Shown: positions 1-11,021 of the stretch, in pieces
How the letters are laid out: each line of letters begins with the position of its first letter
Numbering within the stretch: position 1 is the stretch's first letter
Assembly (NCBI GenBank): GCA_037074705.1
Contig: CM073590.1
Span: 137,163,600-137,227,599 of the forward strand
Source: Zhengitettix transpicula
Taxonomy: Eukaryota > Arthropoda > Insecta > Orthoptera > Tetrigidae
Length of the DNA stretch: 64,000 bases
Reading direction: 5' to 3'
Notes under the pieces: model-generated
What the model saw: only the letters and a program-made list of their open reading frames with translations
The model's database searches: none
What the model was told of the DNA's origin: nothing
Translations under genes and position numbers: made by a program

Positions 1-200
1 TTATGGCGACATCGCACTTCACTTTAAGGTAAGCCACAACCTATCTCTCTTTCCTTTCCATACCAATATTGCAATTATTTTTGACAATGTATGATATTAG
101 TAAGGATATGACATTGTCAAAAATAATTGTAATATTGGTGTGGAAAGGAAAAAGAGAAATGTTGTGGCTTACCTAAAAGTGAAGTGCGGTGTCGCCATAA
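1..200. repeat. Fold-back (palindromic) repeat at window start
   Basis: Bases 1-90 and 111-200 are imperfect reverse complements with a 20-base spacer. Left arm starts TTATGGCGACATCGCACTTC; right arm ends with its complement. Related palindromes lie at 15720-16010 and 37447-37613, sharing the GGTAAGCC and GGAAAGAGAGA words. This is a non-coding foldback/MITE-like family. On the minus strand just downstream (225-253) lies a hammerhead-like core (see findings). Confidence 0.8.
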
Positions 201-441
201 GGAACTGAAGATTGTTCTTCAAATTTTCAGAGGCTCTCAGCCTCCTTCTTCAGGAAGGAGTGTTACACCATTCCATGCACTGGCTAGCTGCGGACATTAA
301 TATGAATTAATATGAAAAGAGAGACAGGTGTCCAAGTTAACTTAAATTGGAAGTTTGCACCGTCTGGCAACTTAGTAGTTAGCATATATTTTCCTGTCCA
401 TATTAACTAATATATGTTTCATTATAATATGAATTCATATA

Positions 442-474
<33 letters not shown>

Positions 475-498
475 CATAATAAATTATATTAATTTTAG

Positions 499-1553
499 GA
501 CTGTAACATCAGCAGTATTCACACGTGAAGATAAAGTTGTATCAGGTTCTGATGATAGAAGTGTTAAGGTGTGGGACTTCCGTAATATGCGCTCGCCACT
601 TGCTACTATTCGTGCTGATTCTGCCGTTAATAGATTAGCAGTATCAAATACTGGAGTTATAGCAATTCCTCATGATAATAGACAAGTGAGACTCTTTGAT
701 CTGACTGGACAACGCATTGCTAGGCTACCAAGGACTAGTCGACAGGTAATATTTTATATTATTTGAAATCTGAAGTGCAATAAATGAAGTAGTAGGATTA
801 TTTTTGTATTTGTCATGTTATATGCATTAATAAAATTAATTGTTAACATGTAGAAAATAACTATGATAAAGGGGAATTGATAAGAAAGCAGAAACCAAGT
901 TTCAAGCAGTCCTCACTTGGCTGAACATAGTTCATAAAGATGCTTTGACCTTTATCACATTGCTAGTAAAAGAAAATAAATTCACATTGTTTATTACAGG
1001 TTCTGCTGTTATTTAGCATAGAAATCTAATAATTTATTTCCACTTTCCCCAATTTATGTAACTTTTTCTAGAGGCATGTTATGCAGAAGGTTAATTTAAA
1101 ATTTAACCTTTTAAAGGACAAAACTTTTTTTATCCAACTTTGAGAAAAAATATTTTTATTTCATACCCTTAGATTGTGAGAATTTGAATATTTAAATTTC
1201 ATTCAGAAGTAAGAGGAAAATGTGGTTGAAATATCCATTTATGATGTGGTTTGGTCTAATGTTAATGGTGGACATTAAAAAAAACCATTTGTATAGTCCA
1301 TATATCACATTAATATGTCATTTCTCCCATTCACATATTGTGTCAATATAAGATATTGACAAGAAAATTTGGCATAATTTTTTAGCAGTGTAAGTAAACT
1401 GATTTCTGTTGTTTTTGTTAAAAGGGGCACCGAAGAATGGTGTGCTCAGTTGCCTGGGCAGAAGAAAGTACAAACCTATCATGTAATTTTTTTACCTGTG
1501 GCTTTGATCGACTCATTCTTGGATGGAGTGTCCAGTCTGCAAAAGATATTTAG
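499..1553 (+). CDS. WDR37: WDR37-like WD40-repeat protein, last two visible exons (5' partial)
   Basis: Two coding exons: 499-745 (acceptor TTTTAG before 499, donor GTAATA at 746) and 1425-1553 (acceptor AAAAG, stop TAG 1551-1553). They join in frame (exon one ends on CAG). The first exon encodes WD blades including [15 protein letters not shown] and [15 protein letters not shown]; the last gives [14 protein letters not shown] and ends [10 protein letters not shown], the usual end of WDR37-type proteins. It encodes the C-terminal blades of a beta-propeller scaffold; vertebrate WDR37 binds PACS1/PACS2 (family knowledge). Upstream exons are not visible in 1-498, which holds a palindrome and a TA microsatellite, so the gene starts outside the window. 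The 679-bp intron shows no recognisable insertion. Confidence 0.88.
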
Positions 1554-2870
1554 ATATGGTTAAAATACATTTATTCACAAATTTGAATCTGTGGCCTTAT
1601 GTGGCATGTAATCTCTTTCACATACATGCTGAAGTTTGTAATAGGAAAATCGCTGCAGTATATATATAATATTTTAATTCATGTATACTACCATGGTGAT
1701 ATTATGAAAGATTCTTGATGCTGTATTATCTCATTTTGTCCTCATAGTTAATTTTTTTTAATCTGAATTGTCTATTTATACTTCTATATTTTATTTTTAT
1801 AGAATATTTCATGTGATATATTTTGGTGAATCAAATTTCATTTATTTCCCTGTGATATATTATTTCATACTTATTTAAATATTTCTTATACAAAAGGAAT
1901 CCTCTGTTAAAATTATCATAAATTTTAAAACCATTGATTTGATTCATTCATTTTTTTACATGCTGCTGTATATTTCATTTTGTATTGTCAGTACTTGATG
2001 TATGGATATTGTAAAATTTTATTGTATATAATATATAGGTAATGGTACAAATGTATATTGTAGGAAAGAATACAATATCAAAACAAAATGCTTCTTATCT
2101 CATCATTATGAAAATTGTAAAGTGTTTCATTAATGATAGGTACACAAGAATATCATTGTGTAATAAATCTCAGAGGAAATGATTATACTCTTATTTGGAA
2201 TAACAATAAGAAAAGTTTGAAAGGATATTTGACAGTAGTCTGCTATCAAAATTGGCTTAATTATTCACAACAAATTATTTTTTTATCAGAGAATTCCACA
2301 TGTTAGAAGTGTAGCTTCAAATATATTATTGGATGGTGAAATTCTCTAACGATTCCAACTGGACAAGTTCGATGAAATCATGCGACGTTTCAACAACTGG
2401 CAAAGTGCTGAGTGTGGTTTTTGTTTGAAAGTATTCCATCAGAGATAAGTCTTGGAGCAGTTTTAGGACTATGAGCCCTCTTTGTCAGTGTTTAAAGTTA
2501 GACAGTTAGACTGGAAAATAATTGATTGGTTAAAGCATAGTGTTTGTGTGTGTGTGCTGTAAGGGCTGAGTGTGGGTTGGTATTCCCTTTCTATAAAAGA
2601 CATCAATTTAAGGTGCAATTTCATTTACACTGTGCTTTATTAATTTCCCTATAAACTGGCACACCCAACAATATTATATTATAGACACTTTACTGATAAG
2701 GGCATTTAAATCTGATACACTCAAAAGTAAATATTTTAAATCAAATAATATAAATTATTTCTACACACAAGCTTGCAACCGGTTACACACATATATATAA
2801 TTGATTTATTGATGCGTTTGAGATATTTGGATGAAACCAAAGACCAGTTGATACAGAGCAGTATCAACAA
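1554..2870. other. WDR37 3' flank with a decayed hammerhead-bearing repeat
   Basis: AT-rich sequence with no gene recognised. AATAAA-type signals occur (for example near 2161). About 2340-2510 contains GCGACGTTTCAACAACTGG and, on the minus strand at 2482-2488, CTGACAA followed by GAGGGCTC, resembling the fold-back/hammerhead-like repeats elsewhere in the window. Confidence 0.4.
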
Positions 2871-3737
2871 ATGTGTCCTTGACTAATTGGTGTAAAAAGA
2901 ATTACACAGGCAACAGAGAGTTTGTGACAAAAAATTGTGGGCTGGTAATTATAATGAAAATAATTTATGGTGTTTACAAAAGTGTGTGGTCAGGTGAGGG
3001 AGACCGATTGGATAAATTAACGGCAGTCCAAGTAAATGTCAGAATCGACAGACGATTCTTGAATGTAAGAAATGGACAATTTGTTGCCATCCCCATAGCA
3101 GATGTACAGGCCTGCAGGGAGAAACGGCTTTTTCTTTTTGGGTTTATATTTCCACAGATTAAACTTGAGATCAAGGGGTACATTTTCAATTGATTTTATA
3201 AATCTGAATAAATATACAGACATAAAATTAAATTTCTTATATTTTCTGATTCCAAATTTTGTAACCTTAATTCTTTAAGAAAATATATTAAAATGCACTC
3301 CTGAAAATAGTATATAATTTTCATTTCGTTAAGTACTTACGGACATTGCAGTGTTGAGGGTCAAATTACTATTATGTAGGTCCGAAGTTTTTAACCTTTT
3401 GAGTTGTTGTGGGTTGTTAGCAAATTTGGATGTGCCCCTATACTTTGGCGATATAGAACTCTAAATTTGTTTATTTCATTGTCTTTCGGAACGCATCATG
3501 TTGATCCATGTTATTAGTACTTTTAATTGAAACCTTATGCCTTCCTAGTAGCCAGTTCATGTTGCGAAATTGTAAATCAGAAATTCAAACTGACTACCGG
3601 TAACAAGTCTGATCTTCCTTCCAGAACTTTTTCATCAAACATCTTCCAACCAACTGTGTTCATTCCATTGTACAACACTTCTCTCATCAGCAGCACCTAA
3701 TAATGAGCACACTAAATAAAGTAAGTTCCTTCACTTT
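2871..3737. other. Unassigned AT-rich sequence
   Basis: Roughly 320-bp open frames overlap on both strands between 2873 and 3223. Neither encodes a motif I recognise, neither begins with a convincing start context, and no splice sites frame them. I see nothing else here. Confidence 0.3.
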
Positions 3738-4005
3738 GAATAAGAAAGATAGCCAATATAGACCAAAAAGAGTAATATAAATACCACACAATGTTTCTGA
3801 GATCCTTGTTTCTTCTGTCAGGTGCTAAGAAGAACCTAGAAAAACACAACTGCACTGGTCAGTCGAGTTGTGTTTCTCTAGGCTCTCCTTACCACCTGAC
3901 TAAAGGGACAAGGATCCCAGAAACGTTGTGTGGTATTTATATTAACCTTTTTTGTCTGTATTGGCTATCTTTCTTATTCATTATTTTCAATCAGACAAAA
4001 ATTTT
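3738..4005. repeat. Fold-back element, GATAGCC..TTTGTCTGTATTGGCTATC family
   Basis: Outer arms are AATAAGAAAGATAGCCAAT (about 3740) and its complement near 3957-3982; inner arms AATATAAATACCACACAA and GTTGTGTGGTATTTATATT. The whole unit can fold into one long hairpin. Further copies or fragments: 10483-10585, 30909-31005, 44278-44460, 45575-45776, 50308-50525, 53160-53330. The right half has a hammerhead-like arrangement: CTGACTA at 3896, a GGGA/TCCC stem, then GAAAC. No coding capacity. Confidence 0.75.
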
Positions 4006-4116
4006 TTCATTCCTTCATTTTCTATATTAATTGTCGGCTACCTTTTTCAAAATTCTTGCTGTTAACCAAACCAATACGATTATCAAACCATCTGGGAACA
4101 CTTTAATTTCCACATT

Positions 4117-4222
4117 CTCACGCCATGCTGACTAATAAAATTTCCTTACAATGATGTGGCCTCAATATTACCAACAAATGGAATAATTTAACAATTTAGA
4201 AATTTATAGACATTGACGTCTA

Positions 4223-4225
<3 letters not shown>
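4117..4225. repeat. Dispersed repeat, copy 1 of a pair
   Basis: The stretch with CACGCCATGCTGACTAATAA, then CCTCAATATTAC and ATGGAATAATTTAACAATTT, recurs at 7712-7810. Both run into TA-rich sequence. This is probably an end fragment of an LTR or other element; the class is unknown. Confidence 0.6.
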
Positions 4226-4261
<36 letters not shown>

Positions 4262-5222
4262 TGAAGTAATAATTAATTAGGCCATTAAATTGATTAGGTA
4301 TCATTTGAATTGTAGCGGTATGAGCTATCAAAGACAACAATGGCGGCGAGTTCTTTTCCTTTGTCGAAAAGCCGAAATGGTGACTGCGCGCGAAAAAGAC
4401 AGTCAGTCTGCGGTCGGCGACGAGAGGTGAAACAGTAAAAAGTCTTCGCCGAGATACGTGGCAGTTCGGTCCACATAGAGAAATAAAAACAGTAAGGTTC
4501 TGCACTGAGCCTCGGTCGAGCAAGGAGAAACAAAAAGCCTAAAATCCGCGACGAGAAGAAAGTAGTTTAAGTCTGGACTCGGCATATGATAAGTAAAGTC
4601 TGCAAACATAAACTACAAATCATGAGTTCCTGTATGGAAGCAGGAGTTTTCTTCACAAATTGAACAATCTTCGCATTGAGGGATCCGGCAACGGCTAGCT
4701 GACCAGAAAGGGGAGACAACAACCGAGGTTCCTGATAGCTGAGGACGTGCACTTCGACCGCGTGTGTGTAAAATCTGCAAGGAAGTTAGAATCAGTGTTA
4801 AAATTTGCATTTTTAGTGTAGTGTTGAAGCTACAAAAGAAAGAGCTGGTACCAGACGGACAATACGTGAGTAACAAAACCTATATAAACTTGTAAACGAT
4901 AATTAGAAAGGTAATAGTCAGATTTCGTTCAGTTTCTTTACATTTAGCCTTCTTTCATTTCATTCGTCATATTATTTTAGGTGAATTTTTATGTTTGAAT
5001 TGTTAATCAGTTTATAAATCACTTTTCTGTTAATTATCAAACCCAGTTGTGACCCTGAGAGAAAAGATCTTAATTTGATTGTATTTGTTTTAATTTTGGA
5101 AGCCACAAGTGAATAAAATAACAAATTATTTTATTTGTTAATTTTTGATAATCTTTTCTTTTAATTATCCTTTCTTTTGATAATTTATTAATTATTTTAA
5201 TTAAGAGAATCGATTTATCATT

Positions 5223-5225
<3 letters not shown>
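4262..5225 (+). mobile_element. Solo LTR A (ATAT-targeted LTR family)
   Basis: A 964-bp unit between two TA microsatellites. Its start is slightly degenerate (TGAAGTAATAATTAATTAGG) and its end is TTTATCATTACA. It shares with the other LTRs the early GCGACAAT/GCGCGC region, a splice-donor-like GTGAGTAACA near 4866, and ACCCAGT..GACCCTGAG at about 5041-5060. No internal coding region or second LTR follows, so it is a solo LTR. Open frames here on the minus strand are artefacts of the LTR and TA repeat. Confidence 0.75.
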
Positions 5226-5259
<34 letters not shown>

Positions 5260-5260
<1 letters not shown>

Positions 5261-6686
5261 GTAATAACCAAACGTGGATCATAATAAAAAATAATATTTT
5301 ATGTTTACCAAACAAATTTTATTAACAATTATCAGAATTTACAATTATACATTTAATATTTTAAAAAAGATCTCTTTCTCTCATGGGTCTCTACTGGGTT
5401 TGATAACGGTCAGAATTTAAATATTAAAAGAACCCAACATTTACCTTTAAATTAAACAGAAGTATCGACGAAACTTATTACCGAACTTATTCTACAGATT
5501 GCTTCTAAATCTACAAGAGTTTATTTTATTATCATAAGAAGAGAACGATATCTGACTGTATCCTTTAATTACGTTTACACATGTTAATACCATAAATTTC
5601 AACTCACGATTTCTCAGGAACCTTTGGCTCGTTCATTAAACACGCACTTCATAGATGGGGCGTTTACACACACTGACTCTAACACATATTACTGGTTCGG
5701 CGATAGCTGGTTCTCCATACCCGGCGAAGGATATCCCAGTTGCTCGTGGAGAAAACTACTCGACGCCGGTTGCTGTATCCTGATCTCCTAACATCGAAGA
5801 CAGTAATCAAATTTTGAAACTACTACAGATTGAACTTCTGTATGTAAAAATGTTTATAGTTGAATAATTTTGCTGACTGACGCTGACTAACGCTGACCAA
5901 CTCTGACTCAACTCACGATGCACACAGCACGCTGGCTCCACTCTGACTGTACTCACGATGCTCACAGCACCCCTCGCCCACGCTGACTGAATCAAAATAG
6001 GTTATTTCACCCTTATATACTACTAGCATCCTTGTCTTCCGCTCTGTCTCACGACCACGTCGGATTTTACCGACAGCTTCTCCATTACTCAGATTTACTT
6101 TCTGCAGCTGCAGTTTCCTTAGCCAGCTGCTAGCCCCTTCGTCATGTCACATCGAGACAGGACCCGCAATTACTTTGCACCCTCAATATCCCAAGTAAAT
6201 ACGCCACTTGACATCTCTCCATTACTCCGAGATTTACATCCTGCAGTTGCGGTCCTTTCGCCAGCTGCTCTGTCTTGTCCGAAAACCGACAATCGAGACA
6301 GGTCTAATTTGTCTTTGCACCCTCCCCTCACATGTGCGCGATTCTAACTTCTCCAGATCCCAAATCAACAAGTGACCGGACCCGCAATTACTTTGGACCT
6401 GTCGTCTCATCCGTCCTTTTGACCAGCGCTCTCTAGAACAAATTGCAGCTTCCTGTTCTGCTCCCAGACCCGTCATCCAAACAAATGTCTCGTCGATCTG
6501 TCACACCGTGACAGGACCCGTCCTTACAAATTACGACTTCCTCTGCCGGCCAAGAGCACTAATCAGAGATAAATGTCTTGCCGCTCCGTCTTGTCACATC
6601 GTGACAGGACCCGCAATTACTTTTCACTTGCATTCTCTTTACAAAAATGTGCGCTGTTTTGAAACAATGCATTCCCTCAATGCATT

Positions 6687-6689
<3 letters not shown>
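5260..6689 (-). mobile_element. Solo LTR B, long 1.4-kb subtype
   Basis: Read on the minus strand it begins TGTAATGCATTGAGGGAATG and ends with TTATTACA at 5260. Length 1430 bp. The CCCAGTAGAGACCC word is present (5384-5405, complement). It contains diverged tandem copies of the CTGACT/CACGATGCTCACAGCAC unit (about 5880-5990), matching the cleaner array in LTR C. Closest relatives are LTR C (28256-29713, +) and LTR H (58619-59925, -). Flanked by TA runs on both sides. Confidence 0.8.
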
Positions 6690-6756
<67 letters not shown>

Positions 6757-6757
6757 G
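6690..6757. repeat. Compound (TA)n(TG)n microsatellite
   Basis: A run of TA dinucleotides followed by TG dinucleotides abuts the end of LTR B. It is the kind of target tract used by the LTR family in this window. Confidence 0.95.
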
Positions 6758-8039
6758 AAACATATTAGCTTCAATATGAATTTTATATTGAATCTACATT
6801 TATTGACAGGTTTACAAACAAAACAAAAAATATAATTACATCATATAAAATATTCAAATTTATTCCAACGAAATTTTTCTTGTTTTATCAATTTAGAAAA
6901 GATTTTGCCACGGCTTTTATTTTATGAGGCTCTTGTGTCGCTTTATCGGGCCTCATAAAAAGTTATAGACTAATAAATGTATAAAATAATCAAACAGACA
7001 AAAGTAAATTTACTTTCATTTTCAAAAGTTTTACAAAGATATCGGTAGAACAAGAAATCTGAAATTGGACGGTATAGAAGAATTAGTTTATAAATTTAAA
7101 TGATTTTACATGCCTTATTACGAATAAATCTTATATTATCCTAATTTTATCACTTTGCACAATTAAAACTTTCTCCGCATGAGCAAACAACCAAATACGT
7201 GATATCACTTATTCTTTTTTTTAAAAAAAAAACAACTTAACGTGCACTAAATTGGACACAACTTACACATAACAGTTACGTCAGCACAACAAATCCCAAA
7301 CACATCACAGACGACCATTGCACGTGATTTACACCATTTCGGCGAACAGTAATAATCTAGAGCAAGGAAAATTGAAATTTATTACAATTTCCAAATATCA
7401 GTCAGATTCCATTCTTAATAAATTGTACCATCGAAATCAATCCAACGGCTGCCAGTACAACTTTTCCTACAAAAACTTATTCGTTTGCTTCATTCAATAT
7501 CTAGAAAGGGGTTAAACGTCCTTTGAACACCAGCAACCTTGGTAATCTATCTTTTACACGTTGACTGAAGCCAATAGAGTATCATCGCCAAAGCGACGTC
7601 CTTCCTGTGACTTCTACATGCAGACTGTCCATACAGCTTTTCAACGTCACAAACACCGGCGCGTTTGCTGCCGACAACAGTAGAGTCTGTAAAACATTCC
7701 TATGTCCGCATTCTTGCGCCACGCTGACTGTTACTTAAAATGATATTGCCTCAATATTACACAACAAATGGAATAATTTAACAATTTAGAAATTTATACA
7801 ATTATAGACATTATAATATATAGTATGGGTGCTAGGACACTTCATTGGGTAAATTCAGAATTTATTTGGTATAGGGGTGTGATTGTTACGCAATATTTTA
7901 CTTGAAAGTGTCCGTTCATAAGACACGATCGAAGTAAGAGGTAGGTAGGTGTCGGGTGGCAGTCTATTTTTTAGCTTGTACCCCAACATATTGAACTTTG
8001 TCGAAGGCTTGGGTCACATATAAGAATTCTGCAGAGAAG
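6758..8039. other. Unassigned non-coding stretch
   Basis: No gene recognised. Contains a perfect 11-bp hairpin (TTTTATGAGGC / GCCTCATAAAA, 6920-6960) and the second copy of the 4117-4225 repeat at 7712-7810. About 7440-7720 is less AT-rich and may be transposon-derived, but I cannot classify it. Confidence 0.35.
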
Positions 8040-9395
8040 TAACTTTTTTTGTTCAAAGTCTTTGTTAATTTAATCTGCAACTTCAATAAATAGTTCTCGG
8101 AATTCACACGGGTTTTGCATATTTATATTGTAATAAGTGATTTTAAACATTTATACTATTTGTCTTGTCGTGGGAATGTTGGAGGTAACATTTTTCACAC
8201 GGCCGGTCTTTGGGACCAAGTTTACGTCAACAGGAAGTGGGTTTGCGAGGAACGCCTTGTCAGGTCATTTTCTGACCGTAGTGGTGAACGTGCTAGGACA
8301 AAGGTGACCGTGGCTGGTCACAGCTGTGGTGGATATAGAAAAGGAGTCGGGTCCTGGAGGTGGAAGGAGAAGCTGTGGGCCAGGAGACGGGACAGTTGTT
8401 ACCCAACATTTGGCTTGTCGGCAAGCAGAGCCGACGTCTTTGACCGGAGTGGTGTGGTGGAGAGGAGTCGCGTCCTGGAAGGCAGGAGAGCGGACGTCGT
8501 CAGTTCAAGGGACGAACGCGTTGGAGATTCTGGTGCGGAGGTTCTTGGAGGAGAGGACCGGGAGTTGCGGAGCAAGCGTGGGACGTCACGCCTGTGTGGT
8601 TTTAGCCGCTTTTCTGTGTGCGGCCGGGCACCTGAACCTGACCCTGGTCATCATCAGAAGACGACGCGTCGCAGTAAAGTAAGCAAACTTTCCTCCCTTT
8701 CCCTGAATCGTGTGAAGTTACTCCGAATTGAGAGTTGTGGGTCCAATGACCGGCTGTGTTTGTAAAAGAACATATTGAATAAGATAAGTTTGGCCAAAAG
8801 AGTAAATTTACAGAGAATTGTTAGATGTAAGTTTATCAATAAGAGTGGCAACATTTAGCGATTGAGGAGTCGTGCCGAGTGTTTGTAGTAACCCTAATTT
8901 GTTTATTAAACTGAATTTTATGTTCATATTTTGTTTTATTCAGTGAATCCTTCCTTTACGGAATTGATCAAAGCCAGGACCCCTGAGATACAGTTATTGA
9001 GAGTCTCTTGCTCGACTCAAGTACTCACGAGTCCTGGCAAATCGTTTATCAGCTCCCTGGTGTGGATCGCGCGGATCGCGAATGTTAATTAATGAGACGA
9101 TTGTCGTTTACATAATTTAAAATAAAACTTTTCTGCACATGCAGTGGCGCCCGGGTCGGCATTTGTCCATTATAAGGATCCGAGGGAGCGGGTAGACGAT
9201 TACAATATTAAGATGCAACGTTTCGACGACTGAAAGCACTGTCGTCATCTTCTAGGCGATGACGACAGTGCTTTCAGTCGTCGAAACGTTGCGTCTTAAT
9301 ATAAATATGCAAAACCTGTGTGAATTCCGAGAACTATTTATTGAACAACTTCACCAGGAAAGACTTCAATCTTTAATCTGCAACTTGTTGAATCT
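8040..9395. repeat. Palindromic GACGTTTCGACG repeat, split by LTR Q
   Basis: Removing LTR Q (8129-9204) and one ATAT copy restores a palindrome. The TTCTCGGAATTCACACGGGT arm before 8128 matches the complement of 9296-9345, and 9209-9300 holds an inner inverted repeat (GCAACGTTTCGACGACTGAA / complement) around a CATCTTCTAGGCGATGACG loop. Related sequence lies at 50930-51065 and 60562-62961. Family resembles Penelope-like or fold-back elements (inference). Confidence 0.65.
8129..9204 (+). mobile_element. Solo LTR Q with 4-bp ATAT target duplication
   Basis: Begins TGTAATAAGTG and ends ACGATTACA (1076 bp). ATAT occurs immediately before (8125-8128) and after (9205-9208). It interrupts an otherwise continuous palindrome, so its boundaries are unusually secure. 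It is GC-rich in the 5' half and includes GTAAAGTAAGC (about 8676), like LTR I, and CCAGGACCCCTGAGATA (about 8975), the counterpart of the CCCAGT..GACCCTGAG word in other copies. A 216-codon GC-rich open frame inside it has no recognisable domain and I read it as fortuitous. Confidence 0.8.
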
Positions 9396-9404
9396 GCTTG
9401 ATTG

Positions 9405-9535
9405 TGGCGAAAGTCGAATGATATTTTTGAATCATGTTATTTTCTGATATTAATTGTTTTATTCTGTCCAATAGAAGCTTTTCAAATACCCTTGATAATA
9501 TCGGCAGTAAGCTTATTGGTCTGTATGAAGTAATT
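9405..9535 (-). pseudogene. LINE reverse-transcriptase fragment
   Basis: Minus-strand translation gives YRPISLLPILSRVFEKLLLD, the conserved segment before the RT palm in non-LTR retrotransposons, then a short downstream stretch. About 130 bp remain, with no flanking RT motifs on this strand. Confidence 0.7.
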
Positions 9536-9573
9536 TGATGGACTGTCCTGGTTCAGGATTTAAAATAATTAGT

Positions 9574-10470
9574 AGATGTCTTAAGAATTGATGGTATCGA
9601 AGTCCCTTCAGATAATGAAGAGGCAAATCTATTAAACGAGTACCTCGCTTCTGTGTTTAACAAAACTAACGGTCGTATACGGTGACCACGAATCCGAAAA
9701 CTTTCATATAACGGCTGAGGCAGTAAGGAGGACAAGAAGAAAGTTAAAAAACAAGAAATCCTGAGAACCAGATTGCATCTACTCGGAAGTAATTAAACAT
9801 GCTGGGGAGGAAATTATTCCGTACTTAATGAGGGTATGAAATATATCCATTAATAATACAACGCTACCAACAGACTGGAAAACGGGGATTATTGTAGCAA
9901 TTTTCAAATCCGGCAATAAAGCGGACATGCGAAATTATAGTTCTATTAGTCCAATTGCAGTAGTATGCAAAATCATGAAAAACCAAATAACTGCGTACAT
10001 TCGGGATGCAGTTGAACAAGTGGTATAAATTATAAGGTTCGACTTTTGGTATATGACTGTGTAGTCTACAGGGAAATACATGTTGAGCAAGACGCAGGTG
10101 CCCTCCAAAACAACTTAGACATAGGCCTACTAAGTACACGGGTTAAACGAAATAAAATGAAAATGAACAAAGGAAAAAGGCGATCAGTTTTACTAAAATG
10201 AGCCTACAATATGCCCTGGAATATAAAATAGAAGTGGAAATTACCCCAGGAAATAAACTGTAAATACCTAGGCTTCTATTTTAACAGTAAGCTGGGGTGA
10301 GAGGAACAGGTAAATTATGCTACAAGGAACGTATGGAATAAATTGGACTTTGTAAGGAGAACTCTCAAAAAGCGTAATTTTAAGTCCCAAAAATGGCATA
10401 TATAACATTAGTACACCCAATAATTAGATATGGTGCAGCAAACTTCGATCCGTATAGGAAAATTCAGATC
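9574..10470 (+). pseudogene. Truncated non-LTR retrotransposon (CR1-like)
   Basis: Frames read together give pieces typical of a CR1-like LINE: a NEEANLLNEYLASVFNK segment, then PDCIYSEVIKHAGEEIIPYL and LPTDWKTGIIVAIFKSGNKA (start of the RT domain), then, after a deletion that removed the catalytic core, CKYLGFYFNSKLG and VHPIIRYGA near the C terminus. Stops and frameshifts make it dead. Its right end abuts a fragment of the fold-back family at 10483. Confidence 0.75.
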
Positions 10471-10482
10471 AGATCAGAAGAA

Positions 10483-10585
10483 AGGAACAAGGCTTCTAGA
10501 AACATTGTGTGGTATTTATATTATCACTTCTTTTGTTTGTATTTGCCTATATTTCTAAATTTCAATCAAACGTAAATTTTTCATT
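10483..10585. repeat. Partial fold-back element (family of 3738-4005)
   Basis: Only the right half remains: GGAACAAGGCTTCTAGAAAC, then TTGTGTGGTATTTATATTAT and a TTTGTCTGTATTTGGCTAT-like outer arm. Confidence 0.65.
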
Positions 10586-11021
10586 TTGTAAGAAAACTGT
10601 TTCAAATGCGACAACGCGTAATTAAAGCACCCACCTGTACGGCTGCGTGCTATGTGAAAAAAGAAATACAGAAAAGGGAAGATATAAGGTGCAGTCCTCA
10701 GAACTACTTTGCTCTTGCAGTTTTTCACACAATCTCTAACTTTTGAGATAATTGTTCACCTAAAATATAATAAATATTGTGTCGCCAAGTTTCATAAACT
10801 AGAGAATGATTTTAAATGATTATAAACAAAACTTTGAGAATATTAGTATAAAATCGGTGTATTTTATTTATTGGCTATATTTTGTTGTTAGTGTGTTCCT
10901 TTCACCTTCCGAGGATTTTCGTATTGAGCTTTCAATTTGTGGTATACCAATGAGCTGGGACGGGCAACCGAAAGGAAAGTTTGGGAATATAAACGTCTCG
11001 TTTAACGAGTGGAAGCTAATA

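Noticed and set aside
4188..4876. Several minus-strand open frames near 4.2-4.9 kb
   Set aside because: They cover a TA microsatellite and LTR A in overlapping frames; no domain and no splice logic.
6920..6960. Histone-type 3' stem-loop
   Set aside because: The 11-bp hairpin does not match the histone mRNA stem-loop consensus and no histone gene is nearby.
8115..8765. 216-codon GC-rich open frame
   Set aside because: It lies inside solo LTR Q, is Arg/Gly/Ser-rich without a domain, and an overlapping frame of 118 codons is equally open, as expected for GC-rich non-coding DNA.
9143..9165. TGGCGCCCGGGTCGGC as a primer-binding site after an LTR
   Set aside because: It looked like a Lys-type PBS, but the ATAT duplication and palindrome context place the LTR end at 9204, so it is inside the LTR.
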